DNA of 64,000 nucleotides, taken from assembly GCA_032622095.1 (NCBI GenBank), contig CP136064.1, positions 8,489,512 to 8,553,511 on the forward strand, written 5' to 3'. Made by a program: the position numbers and the translations under genes. The DNA comes from Siphonodentalium dalli (Eukaryota > Mollusca > Scaphopoda > Gadilida > Siphonodentaliidae). How positions within the stretch are numbered: the first letter of the stretch is position 1; each line of letters starts with the position of its first letter. Of this stretch, positions 35,433 to 46,427 are shown in pieces. The notes beneath the pieces were generated by a model. The model ran no database searches. It was not told the origin of the DNA and saw only the letters and a list, made by a program, of their open reading frames with translations.

Positions 35433-36530
35433 TTGAATCGCTCAACCATGTTACACATATTACGTAATCACGCTGGTCAATCTAGCACTTGCCACTGTAT
35501 GTGCAACCTGTTGTTTATTTTCATAATGTTGTTGAATATTTGCACATGGAACGCTACTGGTATTTTCGGTAGCAGTTCCTACCTCTCGAGCCTTCTCGCA
35601 CAGGAAAATTTTGGTGTAATTGGAGTGAGTGAGCATTGGCTCTGGGAGCACAATTCTCATTTTCTCAACACATTACACCAAAATTATCGCTACCATGTAG
35701 TTTGTGATTATTCACAAAGAATACCAATGCAAATGAGAAGGGCGGGAAGGCCGAAAGGCGGAGTTGCCATTATATGGCATGCTAGTTTGGACAGTGCCGT
35801 TTCAGTCATCCAATACGACGACGATCGCATTTGTGGCATTCAAATACAGATATCAGATTCACAGTATGTATACATCTTTCAGGTGTACCTCCCATCCAGC
35901 AATTACCCAGTCACAATGTATATAGACTATATAAATCGTGTGCAAGACCTTATCGATATGTACACAGAAATAGGGCATGCCATTGTAATGGGTGACTTTA
36001 ACGGCAGTGTACAGAGATCCGATGCCAGAAATAGAAGTTTATCCAAACTTATCTCACAAAAATCACTGGTGTCTGTCAACAATACTGACGCTTGTATTGG
36101 GCCTTCTGCGACATACGTACCCACCGATGGTGGACCAGGTACCATTATAGACCACATCCTCATTCCCGAGGAAGAATCGCACTTCGTACAGAAAATCGAA
36201 ATCATCGACGACGATTCACTGGATGTCTCCAATCATAGGCCAATTAAAATGGTCATAAATTATCCACATAATAATAAAATGGTTCGCTCAGAAAACCAAA
36301 TTTCAGCATGCAATTGGAAAAAGTTCACTGCCTCAGAAGACTTAATCAATGCTTATCAATCCGCCGTGCAGCGCAGTCTTCCGAACTTTTCCATATCTGA
36401 CATCGATGATCTCGATTCGTACTACGATTCTGTTGTTCGTGCGATAAACAAAGCTACAACGCAGCACATACCAAAGAAGTCTTTCAAATCCTTCGCCAAC
36501 CGTATTGGAACGACTCTTTGGAATCACTCC
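35433..36530 (+). pseudogene. LINE2 ORF2, AP endonuclease part
   Basis: The endonuclease nicks the target for target-primed reverse transcription. Counting from the ATG at 35433, the catalytic Asn40 in TWNATG, Glu67 in VSEHWL, Asp188 and Asn190 in MGDFNG, Asp240 in IIDHI and His268 in SNHRP are all present, so the domain looks intact. The first 33 residues may be untranslated leader. A linker follows, and homology moves to another frame at about 36520-36545. The codons after that point in this frame are out-of-frame noise. Confidence 0.85.
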
Positions 36531-37100
36531 ACCGCGAAATGCGCAATACCAGAAATAGCTGGATAGAAGAAGGGAGACCGAGAGGTATTGTAAATATCAG
36601 CTACGCCAACTATAAAGAAGCTAAACGCAAATTTCGACGCGAACTTCGCAAATGTAATGGGCAATACATGTCTGCTCAAAATGAACAAATTGATCACTCA
36701 GCTGAGTTAGATCAGGGTCTATTTTTCAAGCTCTTTAACAACAAAAGATCGAAATCAAAACCGGATAGTAAATTATTTAATGTAAATGGCAAAATAATCC
36801 GGAATACGTCGGACATTACCGCTGCATGGGCAGATTACTATGAACAACTATATTCACCTCTACAATCGCCCACTTTCGATTCAGAACATCTGGAGAAGAT
36901 ACAACGTTTGATTGCAGATATTTCTGAACATACGTCACCTTCTAACGTAGACCAATCTCTCATCTATGAAATATCACACAGAGAGCTCAATAACGCTATT
37001 AATAATGCCAAAATGGGGAAAGCCCCAGGCCCCGACCGCATATGCTATGAGCATGTGGCATATGGTGGCGATATATTGCTTAACTGCACCGCATATGATG
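36530..37100 (+). pseudogene. LINE2 ORF2, linker and first RT blocks after a frameshift
   Basis: This frame runs on from the endonuclease with a basic linker and reaches the first RT motif, MGKAPGPDRI, at about 37012. The frame then goes wrong near 37095, and the next RT block is in a different frame. Confidence 0.75.
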
Positions 37101-38468
37101 TTGAAACTAACACATGTTCCAAAAATGGCAAAGACAGGATTAATGATATCCTTGTATAAGGGTGGAGACAAACCAAAGAACAAGTTCGATAGCTACAGAG
37201 CAATTACACTATTACCCATATTCTATAAGCTTCTGGAAAAGGTTCTGCTCAATCGCTTCGAAATTAATACACCATATCTAGTTACAGTTCACCCCCTTCA
37301 GAACGGGTTCCAGAAAGAAATAAGTTGCTTGATGTCATCATATGTAGTTAGCGAATGCATAAATTACACGTCAGAGCAGAATAGTAAGCTTTATGCTTGT
37401 TTCCTAGACGTCCGTAAAGCCTTTGATACTGTGTGGTTAGACGGCTTATTGTTCAAACTTTACAATCGCGGGTTTCGTGGACATATATGGTTCATACTAC
37501 GGGAGTTGTTGTCGGGCTTTACGTGCTTCATCAAATATGGTAAATCATTGTCAAGGGAAATCAAAATACTACAAGGCACGCGACAAGGGAGTATTTTATC
37601 CCCCCTTCTATACATGTTGTATATAGATGATCTGTTATCTGAACTCGAGGTATCGAACTATGGCCTTCGGATTGTCTCCACAAACTGCGCGTCGCCAACT
37701 CAAGCTGATGATATGACGCTTTTTTCGCTCACAAATGTGGGCCTACAACGTCTTTGTGATATTTGCACGCTGTACAGCCGATTGTGGCGGTTTACATACA
37801 ACGCACAGAAATGTAAAACCATTGTATTCAATGAAAAAGTGAAGAAACTACCTGTGCATCCAAGGAGATGGAAACTTGGTGACGGGTATGTTGACGAAAC
37901 TGATCACATAACCCATCTTGGCATAACGTTGCATAGAAACGACTTCGCTCGTGAGTTTATCGACTGTATTGTCAACAAAATAAGATCCACCTACTTCATG
38001 CTGAGCAACGCTGGCATGTATGCAGGTGGAATCACTCCTCAAAGTTGCGAAACTCTTTACAGATCCATAATTATTCCAAAGGGTTTATACGGATCTGAAC
38101 TCTTGTGTGGTCTATCAGAAACCCATTGGTCAACTCTTGAGAAAATTCATCGCTTCTGCCTCAAGCATATCCAGGGACTTCCTGTACGTGCTCGCACTGA
38201 TATCGTTTTGGGGATGCTTGGCATCCATCCTATCAAGTCATTGATTGATGCCAGGAAACTCAATCTGTTTGGAAGCCTATGCCGTATGCCTCCTGGCAAA
38301 GCTTGCAAGGAGATTTTTGTCACAAGACTTCACATGTACTTCACGGGACAACTGAAAAACCCAAATTCGTTCATCAGCGACATTAACAACACTCTTGTTG
38401 AATACAACCTATCCGAGCATATCCATCAGTATGCTCATTTCTGCTCATTTCCTCTGAAATCCGAATGA
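37100..38468 (+). pseudogene. LINE2 ORF2, reverse transcriptase core
   Basis: Contains YKGGDKPKNKFDSYRAITLL, motif A LDVRKAFDTVW, TRQGSILSPLLY, and the catalytic ADD in TQADDMTLF (37704-37712), then the thumb and connection region up to about 38468. The first letter of the usual FADD box is Gln, common in this LINE group. There is no internal stop in 1.3 kb. The part of this frame before 37095 (from 36966) is out-of-frame sequence. A further frameshift near 38460 separates the C-terminus. Confidence 0.85.
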
Positions 38469-38469
38469 A

Positions 38470-38954
38470 AGCGCATTACAAAAACTGCGATTAACGACAA
38501 ATGCGAACAGAAATGGACAGAAAGAACAAATTATGACACTTCATTTGCGCGTTTTCGAGAAATTCAACCAAACCCTACTATGTGTCACTTATGGAGAACA
38601 TGTCGTAAATACCCTACGCATAAGATTGCATTTATCACAGTCGGTCAGCTCATCGCAGGAAGCGCATTCTCGCAACATAACACATGCACATTATGCTGTC
38701 AGTCACACTCTGATATTATCGAGCACGCACTTATCTCATGCAGTAGCCCACTTATGCATTCCCACAGAAACGAAATGTGGTACCAGATGATTGATCGTTT
38801 CGGCATACCGTTATTCGTATGGGCCACGAGTCTCCGCAACAGCGACCTCTTATTGCTTCATCTCACACATCTTCACGTGATATATTCACATTTCTTCAGC
38901 AAGTTGAGAACACCTCAGAGTTTACGAGATTCATTGTTCTTCACACAAACTTAA
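38470..38954 (+). pseudogene. LINE2 ORF2 C-terminal zinc-knuckle region
   Basis: After one or two frame changes (38468-38600) the frame 38580-38954 carries CTLCC...HALISC, the Cys-Cys-His-Cys knuckle found at the C-terminus of many CR1/Jockey-group proteins. It ends in TAA before the 3' UTR. Confidence 0.7.
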
Positions 38955-39123
38955 TTTGGAGGCGCTATGTTGAACTCTCAGCCACTACGTATGACGGTTT
39001 GTGTTAAACAACCTTTGATCTTTGATCGTTACGGGTGTTCACCCTAAGTCGCATTTAAATGTACCACCTTCTGTCCTGTCCATAAAATCCGAAGACGCGA
39101 CAAAATAAATAAACATGAATAAA

Positions 39124-39176
<53 letters not shown>

Positions 39177-39737
39177 ATATGAGGGAGCGTGTGTGTGTAT
39201 GTATGTGTGTGTGTGTGAGGGTGTATACGTGCGTGTATATGTTTTCTTGTGTTAGCGTTTGCACTGTCACAACATCATTCTACATATAATCTATTCCACT
39301 TAATGGGTGCATACGTTTACAGGGGAGCTATTGTCGAGCAAGGGCATTGCGTTTGCTGACTCTTTGGGGAGAGAGATCCTTCTAAGCGAATCCAACTCCA
39401 GCTAGAGCTCCTTTTGTAATTGTATGCACCTGCTTATGGAGTGCTGTTGTGACAGTGCATCCTAACGAATGTATGTACGGTTGTGTTTGTGTGTGTGTGT
39501 CTGCGTAATGTGTTAGATTGTATATGCGTACGGGTGTGGTCGAGAGGGTGTGTGTTGTCTGCTGATGTGATATGTAAGCTCGTGTTCATGTACATACAAT
39601 TAGAATGCTATTCTTTTCCTCGGTAGTGTGTTCTCTTGTCTGTCTTTTCGTTACTTCTTGATTGCTAACTGTATTTATGTTACATTCATTTTTGTTCAAT
39701 CTTCAATACTGGAGGCAATAAAGATATATATATATAT
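38955..39737 (+). other. LINE2 3' UTR with TA and TG microsatellites and an inverted repeat
   Basis: A TA array (39129-39170) and TG-rich tracts (39181-39235) precede a pair of inverted arms at about 39258-39330 and 39405-39458 with exact TGCACTGTCACAAC/GTTGTGACAGTGCA tips. The sequence ends GGCAATAAAG followed by a TA tail. Confidence 0.7.
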
Positions 39738-39809
39738 ATATCAACCTGCATGGGAACCTGCGCACTTGCGATTTTGAGGTCGGTCGGGCTCACTTTGGCG
39801 GTTATTGCC
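39738..39809 (+). repeat. 72-bp direct repeat, right flank of LINE2
   Basis: Identical to 34596-34667. The LINE2 tail of TA repeats abuts it directly. Confidence 0.8.
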
Positions 39810-40189
39810 CTTTTTCGGCATATAATCGTACATCATGGGACGCATTTTTTGTCCGAGTCTGTATTTCGTCATTTTCCAGTCATTTTTTTAAATCTTGGCA
39901 CAGATAACCATAATGGGGAACTTCGCACCTGAGACGTTCAGTTCAGTCGAAGTCCTTTTGGCAGATATTGCCATTTTTCGACATAGAAATGCTTTACTGT
40001 AAAATCCTTTTAATTCGTGGGGGTCAGTTATTCGTTGATTTCGTGCTTTTGCTCAACCACGAAAATCAACAACCAACAAAATAGTCGACTCTTGAATGTC
40101 TGTTTTCTAAAAGCCGTAAAATTTATGTATAGAAAAACAAAGAAGACGAGATGAAGCGTAATCTTTTTCAATACATTATCATTCATTCA

Positions 40190-41250
40190 GAGACGTGGCG
40201 ACAGGGGGTTTGGGGGCGTCTTTTCAACAGTTGGAAATTTCAGACCTGCCAAAACATTAGTTGGAAATTTCACACCAACAAAATGTTGAAAATGTTCTTG
40301 TAGTTTGATTATTAAACAATTTATTGGGGGGAATTTATTGTTTTTGGACCAATATTTGCATATGTTCCTATTTTGGGTAAAATATTTGGACATCATTTGG
40401 AAATTTTCCAACCTTAGGGGGGTGACAGGTTGGAAATTTCCAACACTTGTGTCCTGGTCCCTCCCCCGTGGCCAGTCAAAAACTTCTAGTTAATTTAAGA
40501 AAACAATATATATTGTCATACATTTGGTCAACATTGTAATTGGAATTGTCATCAGTTGGAAATTTTCCAACCTAAGTGGGGGTGTAGGGTTTGAAATTTC
40601 CAACTGTAGGAAGGCTTGAGGCTAGTCTAGATGCTAGGATTTTGCGATTTTCTTGTTCAGATTAAAAAAATTTCGCACACCGGCCGAACCATGGTCGGCC
40701 CGGTGTGTCATTGCCCCTCCCCATGGCCAATACAAAACTGATAATTAGTTCAGCAAAACAATATTTTACCACATTTGCTCAAACTTGTGGACAGAAATGG
40801 TCATTAGTTGAAGAATTTTCCAACCTGAGGGGGAGTATCAGGTTTGAATTTTCCAACACCAGGAAAACTTCAGTTAAGGCCAGTCTAGATGCTAGGATTT
40901 GCGATTTTCTTGTATAGTTTTAAATTTTTTCTCACACCGGGCCGAACAACCATGGTCGGCCCGGTGTGTCCTGGTCTCTTGTCCGTAGCCGTGTGCATTT
41001 TTCTGGAATTAGACCAGTAGGTGTTTTTTGTTGGTGCATTTTTCAGGTTAAAATATTTGAACGTTCTCATACCGGGAATATAGAACTTATGAATATATAG
41101 GACCTGAGCATTAAGGTACAAGGGGGGGGGGGGGTGCAAATGGAATTATGCAAAATTTGTGTTTGGTCTGATTCTGAATCAAGGGGGGGGGGTGAAGTTG
41201 GAATTTCCCAAGGTGGACACCCCCCAACAGAGACCCTGTCCCTGCATTCA
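40190..41250. repeat. Dispersed repeat family G, copy 2 (with internal tandem units)
   Basis: Two to three units with GTTGGAAATTTCCAAC, GGCCAGTCTAGATGCTAGGAT and CCGGGCCGAACAACCATGG. G-runs lie at 41122-41134 and 41183-41191. Related to 9990-10690. No gene is seen. Confidence 0.65.
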
Positions 41251-41254
41251 TTCA

Positions 41255-41840
41255 CCGAAACAAATTTGATATGCTACATCATCTGATATCGACTATCATA
41301 GTTTGCATAACAATGCTCAATGCATTGGTTTCTTTGAAAGGCTATTTGTTTACCAGTAACGACATGCAGACTGCATAATACAATAACTACCTACTTGGCC
41401 AAAGTTTGAAATGAAGCTAGTAGGTATTGTGGTAATGATTACGTGATGTGCTTTCAGCGCAGGAATACCTTGGGGTCTAATTTCACAGTAGTACACACAT
41501 AATTTTTGTCATGCAGCTGCTACTGTAGGCCTTGTTGATATGCATAAAAATGATATCTGATCCACGAATTCATGTACCAGCGAAAAAAGGGAGATAACTC
41601 CACCAAAGAACGTCACACAGACGTCATAATTGCAAGTGCACATGTTCCCATGGTACTAAATATCTGTTCCAAGTTTTAAAAAATTGACCTAAAATAATAA
41701 ATGCTGAGAAAGTTTCACAGAAAATGATAAAAAAAAAACAACTGAGAAAAACTCAGGACAAATTTGTGTCCACGGACGACGGATGGACGGTCAAGCTGAT
41801 TCCAGTATACCCCCACAACCTTCTGTCGAGTTCTGGGCTA
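41255..41840. other. Noncoding stretch before the right inverted repeat
   Basis: No gene. It contains a GACCTAAAATAATAAATGC...GGACGACGGATGGACGG block that looks like a common dispersed-repeat end. Confidence 0.4.
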
Positions 41841-41844
41841 TTCA

Positions 41845-43623
41845 GAGACCCGGATTCCAGTTTTCACTCATTTATTATCAAAAACGTATTGCCGTGGTAA
41901 CATCAGAACCTGCCTACATTTGTCCACCAGCACATCATTATATTTATTAATTATATCAAAAACATAAACTATAATTTGATAAAACTGGGATTTGCTATAA
42001 TAAGAAATGTCTGCATTAATGTTTACTACCTTGTAAGTGGTGATTCCACAATTCTCTCATGTTTCACACAAAACAGCATTTTTTTTTACCCGAAAATCGA
42101 ATCCCAGAAAATTGACGTACCCGATAATTATCTTATGGTAGGTGAACATGATCACACTTTGTTAATTAGTTAAATTCCCAAACAGAAATAGAGGAAAATG
42201 TTATTTAGGCAGTTGGATTCCATTTTTCACTGTTTCCATTTACGAAAAAGCCTATTTAACCCCAAAAAATAAACAATCGTACAACATTTCATTTGAAGGT
42301 ATAACATCCGCATGTTATGCACTCTATCAAGACTAGTATGTTGATATAGTATTCGTCTTGTTACTCTTCCACATAATTCAATTGGACTAATGGCCGATTC
42401 CATAGTGCCAGTTGATATATAGACATAAGGGAGGGTGTGTTGTTCGGATAGCTGGATTCCAGTTTTCACTGATTTTATTAATAAATAAAAACAAATAACC
42501 CTGGTAACCATTGATCCTGCTTTATTCCAACAACGCCTTATCATATATATTACTTACATCTGAATTGTTGACAAACGAAGCTGTTTTTTTTTATAAATGG
42601 CATGCATAATAATTAATGATGCATATCATGTTGTGATCGATCCCAAAATTCTCTCATTTTTCACAAAAAAAACTTGTTTTACCCCAAAAAACGAACCACA
42701 GAGCATTGACATACTCCAAAATTATCTTACAAAATGTGAACATGTCACCCTCTATTGTTTAATTGCGTTCCCATCCAAAAATAGACGTAAATGATATTTA
42801 CTTAACTGGATTCCATTTTTCACTGGTTTCATTCAAGAAAAAGCCTATTTTACCCCAAAATCAGAAATCGCTCAATATTTCACAAGAAGGCAACACCGGC
42901 ATGTTATCTGCTGTACCAATATGAAACTTTTTATACATAACTAATCTTGTTACTCTTTCACATGATTCAATTCGAATAAGTGCCGATTCCGGCCCCGCTA
43001 ATACATGTGTAGGGCCTATATATATAGTTACAAGTAAAGGGGATGCTACTCAGAGTACTCAAGTCCAGATTTTACTGATTTTATTGATTCAAATCAGATT
43101 ACCCTGGTAACTATAGAACCTGCCTTATTCCAAAACCGCCTTGTTAATTTATTATCTACATCTAAAACATAATTTTTTAACATTGAAAGTTGAAACTGGG
43201 ATTTGTTTTATAAAATAGAATGAATTAATGATGCATATCTTGTTGTGGTGGATTCCAGAATTATCTATTTTTTTCACAAAAAAAGCGATTTTTACCCCAA
43301 AAAACAAACCCTAGAACATTGACATACTCCAAAATTCTTTTACAAAATGTGAGCATGTCCAACCTCTATTGTTTATTGGTGTCTGCATACAAAAATAGAT
43401 GTAAATGTTATTTAGGCAGCTGGATTCCATTTTTCACTGATTTGTTTCACGAAAAAGCCTATTTTACCCCAAAATAAGAACTCGTACAACACTACACGAA
43501 AAGGCAACACCGGCATGTTATCCGCTGTATCAATATGGACATTTTGATATATAATTCAGTTTGTTACTCTTACACTTGGTTGAACTCGAAAAATAGGGCC
43601 CAATTATGGTCCCAGCTGCTCCA
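41845..43623 (-). repeat. Right terminal inverted repeat of the 22-kb segment, three tandem units
   Basis: Units of about 600 bp repeat the landmarks GGATTCCAGTTTTCACT (about 41853, 42452, 43062), CTGGATTCCATTTTTCACTG (about 42215, 42808, 43421) and AACACCGGCATGTTAT. Only the outermost unit has its inverse partner on the left side (21451-22010). Confidence 0.8.
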
Positions 43624-43624
43624 C

Positions 43625-44311
43625 TATATAGCTTTGAGCAGTTCTATAAGTAAAATATTTAACAAAATAATCAATACACGAATTTCCAAATTTTTGGATG
43701 ATAATGATATTATAAGTGATAATCAATATGGATTTAGAAAAAAATAGAAGCACGATTGATAGTGCGTTCATTTTGAAATCGCTAACTACTAAGTACCTGA
43801 AAGAGGCAAAACCTCTATATGCAGTAGACTTCCGTAAGGCATTTGATACTGTCCACCGAGAGACAATGTTTACTAAATTGAAACATGTTGGTATCAATGG
43901 CAATATTATGAAAACTATTGAATCTATGTATGCGTCAAGTGCTTATTCGGTACGAACTAGCCAAGGTTATGGGCCTCATATGATTTCATATATTGGCGTT
44001 AGACAAGGATATATTATTTCTCCCACAATTTTCAAAATATTTATTTATGACATTAGCGCCGAATTTGATGATTCGTGGAAACCGGTTAAAGTTGGCGAAA
44101 AATCTCTAAGTCATATGCTATTTGCAGATGATCTGGTTATGCTATCTGAAACTGCTGAAGGTATGCAAAGATGTTTGAATAAATTGGAGAAGTACAGCAT
44201 AAGGAACAAAGTAGAAGTGAATCTTCAGAAAACTAAATGCCTGATATTCATGAAACGAGCAACAAAAAAACTAACTGCCTTTAAATTAAGCAACACTCCG
44301 TTTGGAAACAG
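43625..44311 (+). pseudogene. LINE1 reverse transcriptase core
   Basis: RT resumes with SSSISKIFNKIINTR and DNQYGFRKK, has motif A VDFRKAFDTVHR, then GVRQGYIISPTIFKIF and the catalytic box FADD (44121-44132) in MLFADDLVMLSE, and VNLQKTKCLIF. There is a frame change near 43740 between QYGFRKK and the following STIDSAF. The piece ends in the thumb region at about 44311, where noncoding DNA of about 275 bp intervenes. It joins to the RT start at 21230-21450 across the 22-kb segment. Confidence 0.85.
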
Positions 44312-44587
44312 TTAATAGTCCAGGCGCTTGGTGCATGAAAATGTAAGAATTGCACAAATTATGATAAAAGCATGAAACTTGGCAAATATGTTCGTTGGAC
44401 CATACTGATCATTTTCAGATATTGACCCCAACGAGATTTGGCCCTGCTTAGCAACGGTTGTTAGGCAACTACCCGAAAGTATAAAATGTTCATATAAGGA
44501 TGGTTTACAGTATTTGATTCAACTTTAGCTGTTGTGAATTACATATTTGAGGTCTAGTTGTAACATAGGATAAATTACGAAGACTTG
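44312..44587. mobile_element. Insertion of about 275 bp in the LINE1 thumb region
   Basis: Defined by the break in LINE1 homology between TPFGN and SYKEYTYIG. It starts TTAATAGTCCAGG and contains no gene. Its ends show no clear inverted repeats, and its class is unknown. Confidence 0.55.
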
Positions 44588-45224
44588 TGACCCTTTTTCC
44601 TATAAGGAATATACCTATATTGGTATTAAATTTTGTGCGAATGTTTAAATTTTGCAAAGCCCAGATAGATGTTAACAACAAAGGGTTAAAAGCAATGTAT
44701 AGTTTAATGTCATCCTTGCGCAAACATGAAATTTTCTCAGTAAGCATTTGGTGTAAACTATTTGACAAGCTGATAAAACCTATTGTTCTATATGGTTGCG
44801 AAATATGGGCATCGCATATTAATATTAACAAGCTCGAATCTATTCCATGTGAAATTACACATGTTAAATTTTGTAAATCAGTGTTGTGTTTAAATAGAAT
44901 GGCGTCTAATCACGCGACAATAGCAGAATTGGGCAGATTTCCGATAGCACATGATGCGATAATGAATGCTGTAAGATATATGCTTAAACTGTCTGAAAGA
45001 AAAACGAATATGTTACTTCAGAATTCTGCCGAAATATGCGAGGAATATATAATTCCACCGTTTTTGGCAGAAGCACTTCACATGCCAAAAATAAGCGATT
45101 TAGAGAATAACCTATCGCTGGAATATCTCAATAAAGTCCGGGAATAATTAAAATGCGTTCATATTCTAACGTTCAAAAAATCAATCAATCGATGACAACA
45201 AGAAAAATGGTATGAATAAATTAA
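44588..45224 (+). pseudogene. LINE1 thumb and connection region
   Basis: The first 55 bp read YKEYTYIGIKF in one frame. A small indel near 44643 shifts to the frame 44650-45147 with KFCKAQIDVNNKG, LYGCEIW and about 130 residues of C-terminal connection. An in-frame stop follows at 45145-45147, after which decayed coding sequence continues to the MITE at 45225. Confidence 0.8.
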
Positions 45225-45616
45225 CCCTTTACCCAACAGAAGGGCCCTGTGCCAATGCATTCTCTTATATATGCGAGTCGACCATAGGTCGCCTCGCATA
45301 TATAAGAGAATGCATTGGCTTAACACATTAAAAATTATAAAATTGTTAAAGAATGTAAGAAAAAATGGTAAAAAGTGTTAAAAAAAGATTTTTTTTAGGC
45401 CAATGCATTCTCTTATATATGCGAGGCGACCTATGGTCGACTCGCATATATAAGAGAATGCATTGGCACAGGGCATAACTGTAACCACCACAATGTGGTC
45501 AAGGAGCCGGTTCCAATGATATCCATATTTGTATGGTTCTATTGAGACAGACCGAAGATATTTTAGGCTGTTGAAGCTTTATTTGGCCGTTTTTGGCCGG
45601 TTTGTTGGGTAAAGGG
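45225..45616. mobile_element. piggyBac-like MITE with TTAA target duplication and nested palindromes
   Basis: TTAA at 45221-45224 and 45617-45620 flanks inverted termini CCCTTTACCCAACA. The interior carries two 69-bp near-perfect hairpins (45251-45319 and 45399-45467, 33-bp arms with one mismatch, 3-base loop). These are also inverse copies of each other, so the element can fold in two ways. TTAA duplications and CCC termini are the piggyBac hallmark. No transposase is present. Confidence 0.85.
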
Positions 45617-46019
45617 TTAATTAAGAACGTATCGTTGTTTCAAAGAACAATATGAAATTGAACCATACTTACTCCAAATTACTAATTTTTTTACGAGATC
45701 GTGTTTCAGTAAGCATAGAGTAAGCAATCATAAGTTGCAGGTAGGGGTTGGGCGACACGCTCAGCCAAAAATACCTTACGAGAAACGCATATGTAAAAAA
45801 TGTGAAGCAAATGAAATTGAAACGGAAGAACACTTTATAATGAGATGTGAAAAACATAACCATTTGCGGAAGAGATTTTTCACTGAAATAGGAGTTCACC
45901 AACCAATTTTCATAAACTTTGATGAAATAGAAAAGTTCATATTCCTCATGAAGGCTGAACACCCGAGCATATGCAATCTGATCTGTAACATGGTTCGGCA
46001 GTTTTCCGCAAATAATTGA
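45617..46019 (+). pseudogene. LINE1 C-terminal zinc-knuckle region
   Basis: The frame resumes behind the MITE; the best block is IPYEKRICKKCEANEIETEE, then HFIMRCEKH. It forms a Cys-Cys-His-Cys knuckle as found at the end of I/Jockey-type LINE proteins. It ends with TGA at 46017-46019, probably the natural end of the protein. Confidence 0.8.
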
Positions 46020-46058
46020 GAATATTGTGTTGAGTTACAAATACATGTTATATATAGA

Positions 46059-46204
46059 GGATCTCACATGAGTTTCTATTTTATACGGAATTTATCAACC
46101 GAGTTCACTAAATTCGATTTGAGCCGAGGTTTACCGAGGCTCAAATAGAATTTAGAGGACGAGGTTGATAAATTACGTATAAAATAGGACGAGTGTGAGA
46201 TACA
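46059..46204. mobile_element. Palindromic MITE in the LINE1 3' UTR
   Basis: A 146-bp imperfect hairpin: GATCTCACATGAG and TTTTATACGGAATTTATCAAC on the left match inverse copies on the right, around the turn GAGGTTTACCGAG. The true element may extend to about 46420. It interrupts the sequence between the LINE1 stop codon and its conserved 3' end. Confidence 0.65.
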
Positions 46205-46427
46205 TTTTATCACATGATCAAATAAATCCGAAGCAATGCGAAATATTCATCGAAAACAACAATCATAAACTACAGCGATCGTAAGTTATTTGAAGAACGT
46301 CGTGACGTCATCGCACGCGCTGATATTAAACGTGTCTATTACCCATAATTATGAAACTGCTTTTATGGCCAAATTATGTGATAAATATTTATATGAAATT
46401 GTCTTGACTTGTGTTTAAATTATCTGT

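Larger units (their letters stand above)
34668..39737 (+). mobile_element. LINE2: nearly full-length CR1/Jockey-supergroup non-LTR retrotransposon
   Basis: ORF1 with an RRM-like domain (34663-35391), endonuclease-RT-zinc-knuckle ORF2 (35433-38954 with frameshifts), and a 3' UTR with a long inverted repeat and AATAAA, ending in a TA microsatellite at 39738. It lies inside the 22-kb segment between exact 72-bp direct repeats. It is younger than LINE1 but inactive because ORF2 is broken at least three times. Clade not resolved. Confidence 0.85.
21451..43623. mobile_element. 22.2-kb insertion with long terminal inverted repeats inside LINE1 RT
   Basis: The ends read TGGAGCAGC and GCTGCTCCA, and the first 560 bp or so match in inverse orientation (21451-22010 against 43060-43623) through shared blocks such as GAGTAACAAACTGA, ATGCCGNTGTTGCC and AATGGAATCCAGCTGCCT. 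The right side holds three tandem copies of this unit, the left only one. The flanks resemble each other (TATAGAGCTATTAG and TATATAGCTTTGAG, 11 of 14), a possible eroded target duplication; alternatively the ends reach a few bases further out with no duplication. No transposase, integrase or polymerase was found. Known passengers (foldback A, LINE2, a 2.3-kb inverted-repeat region) account for about half its length. Confidence 0.75.

Noticed and set aside
36966-37095. Independent ORF start for the LINE2 RT
   Set aside because: The first 40 codons of this frame overlap the true RT start in another frame; they are out-of-frame sequence exposed by a frameshift.
21451-43623. Maverick/Polinton element
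   Set aside because: Size and long inverted ends fit, but no polymerase B, integrase, ATPase or capsid frames exist, and no clean 6-bp target duplication is seen.
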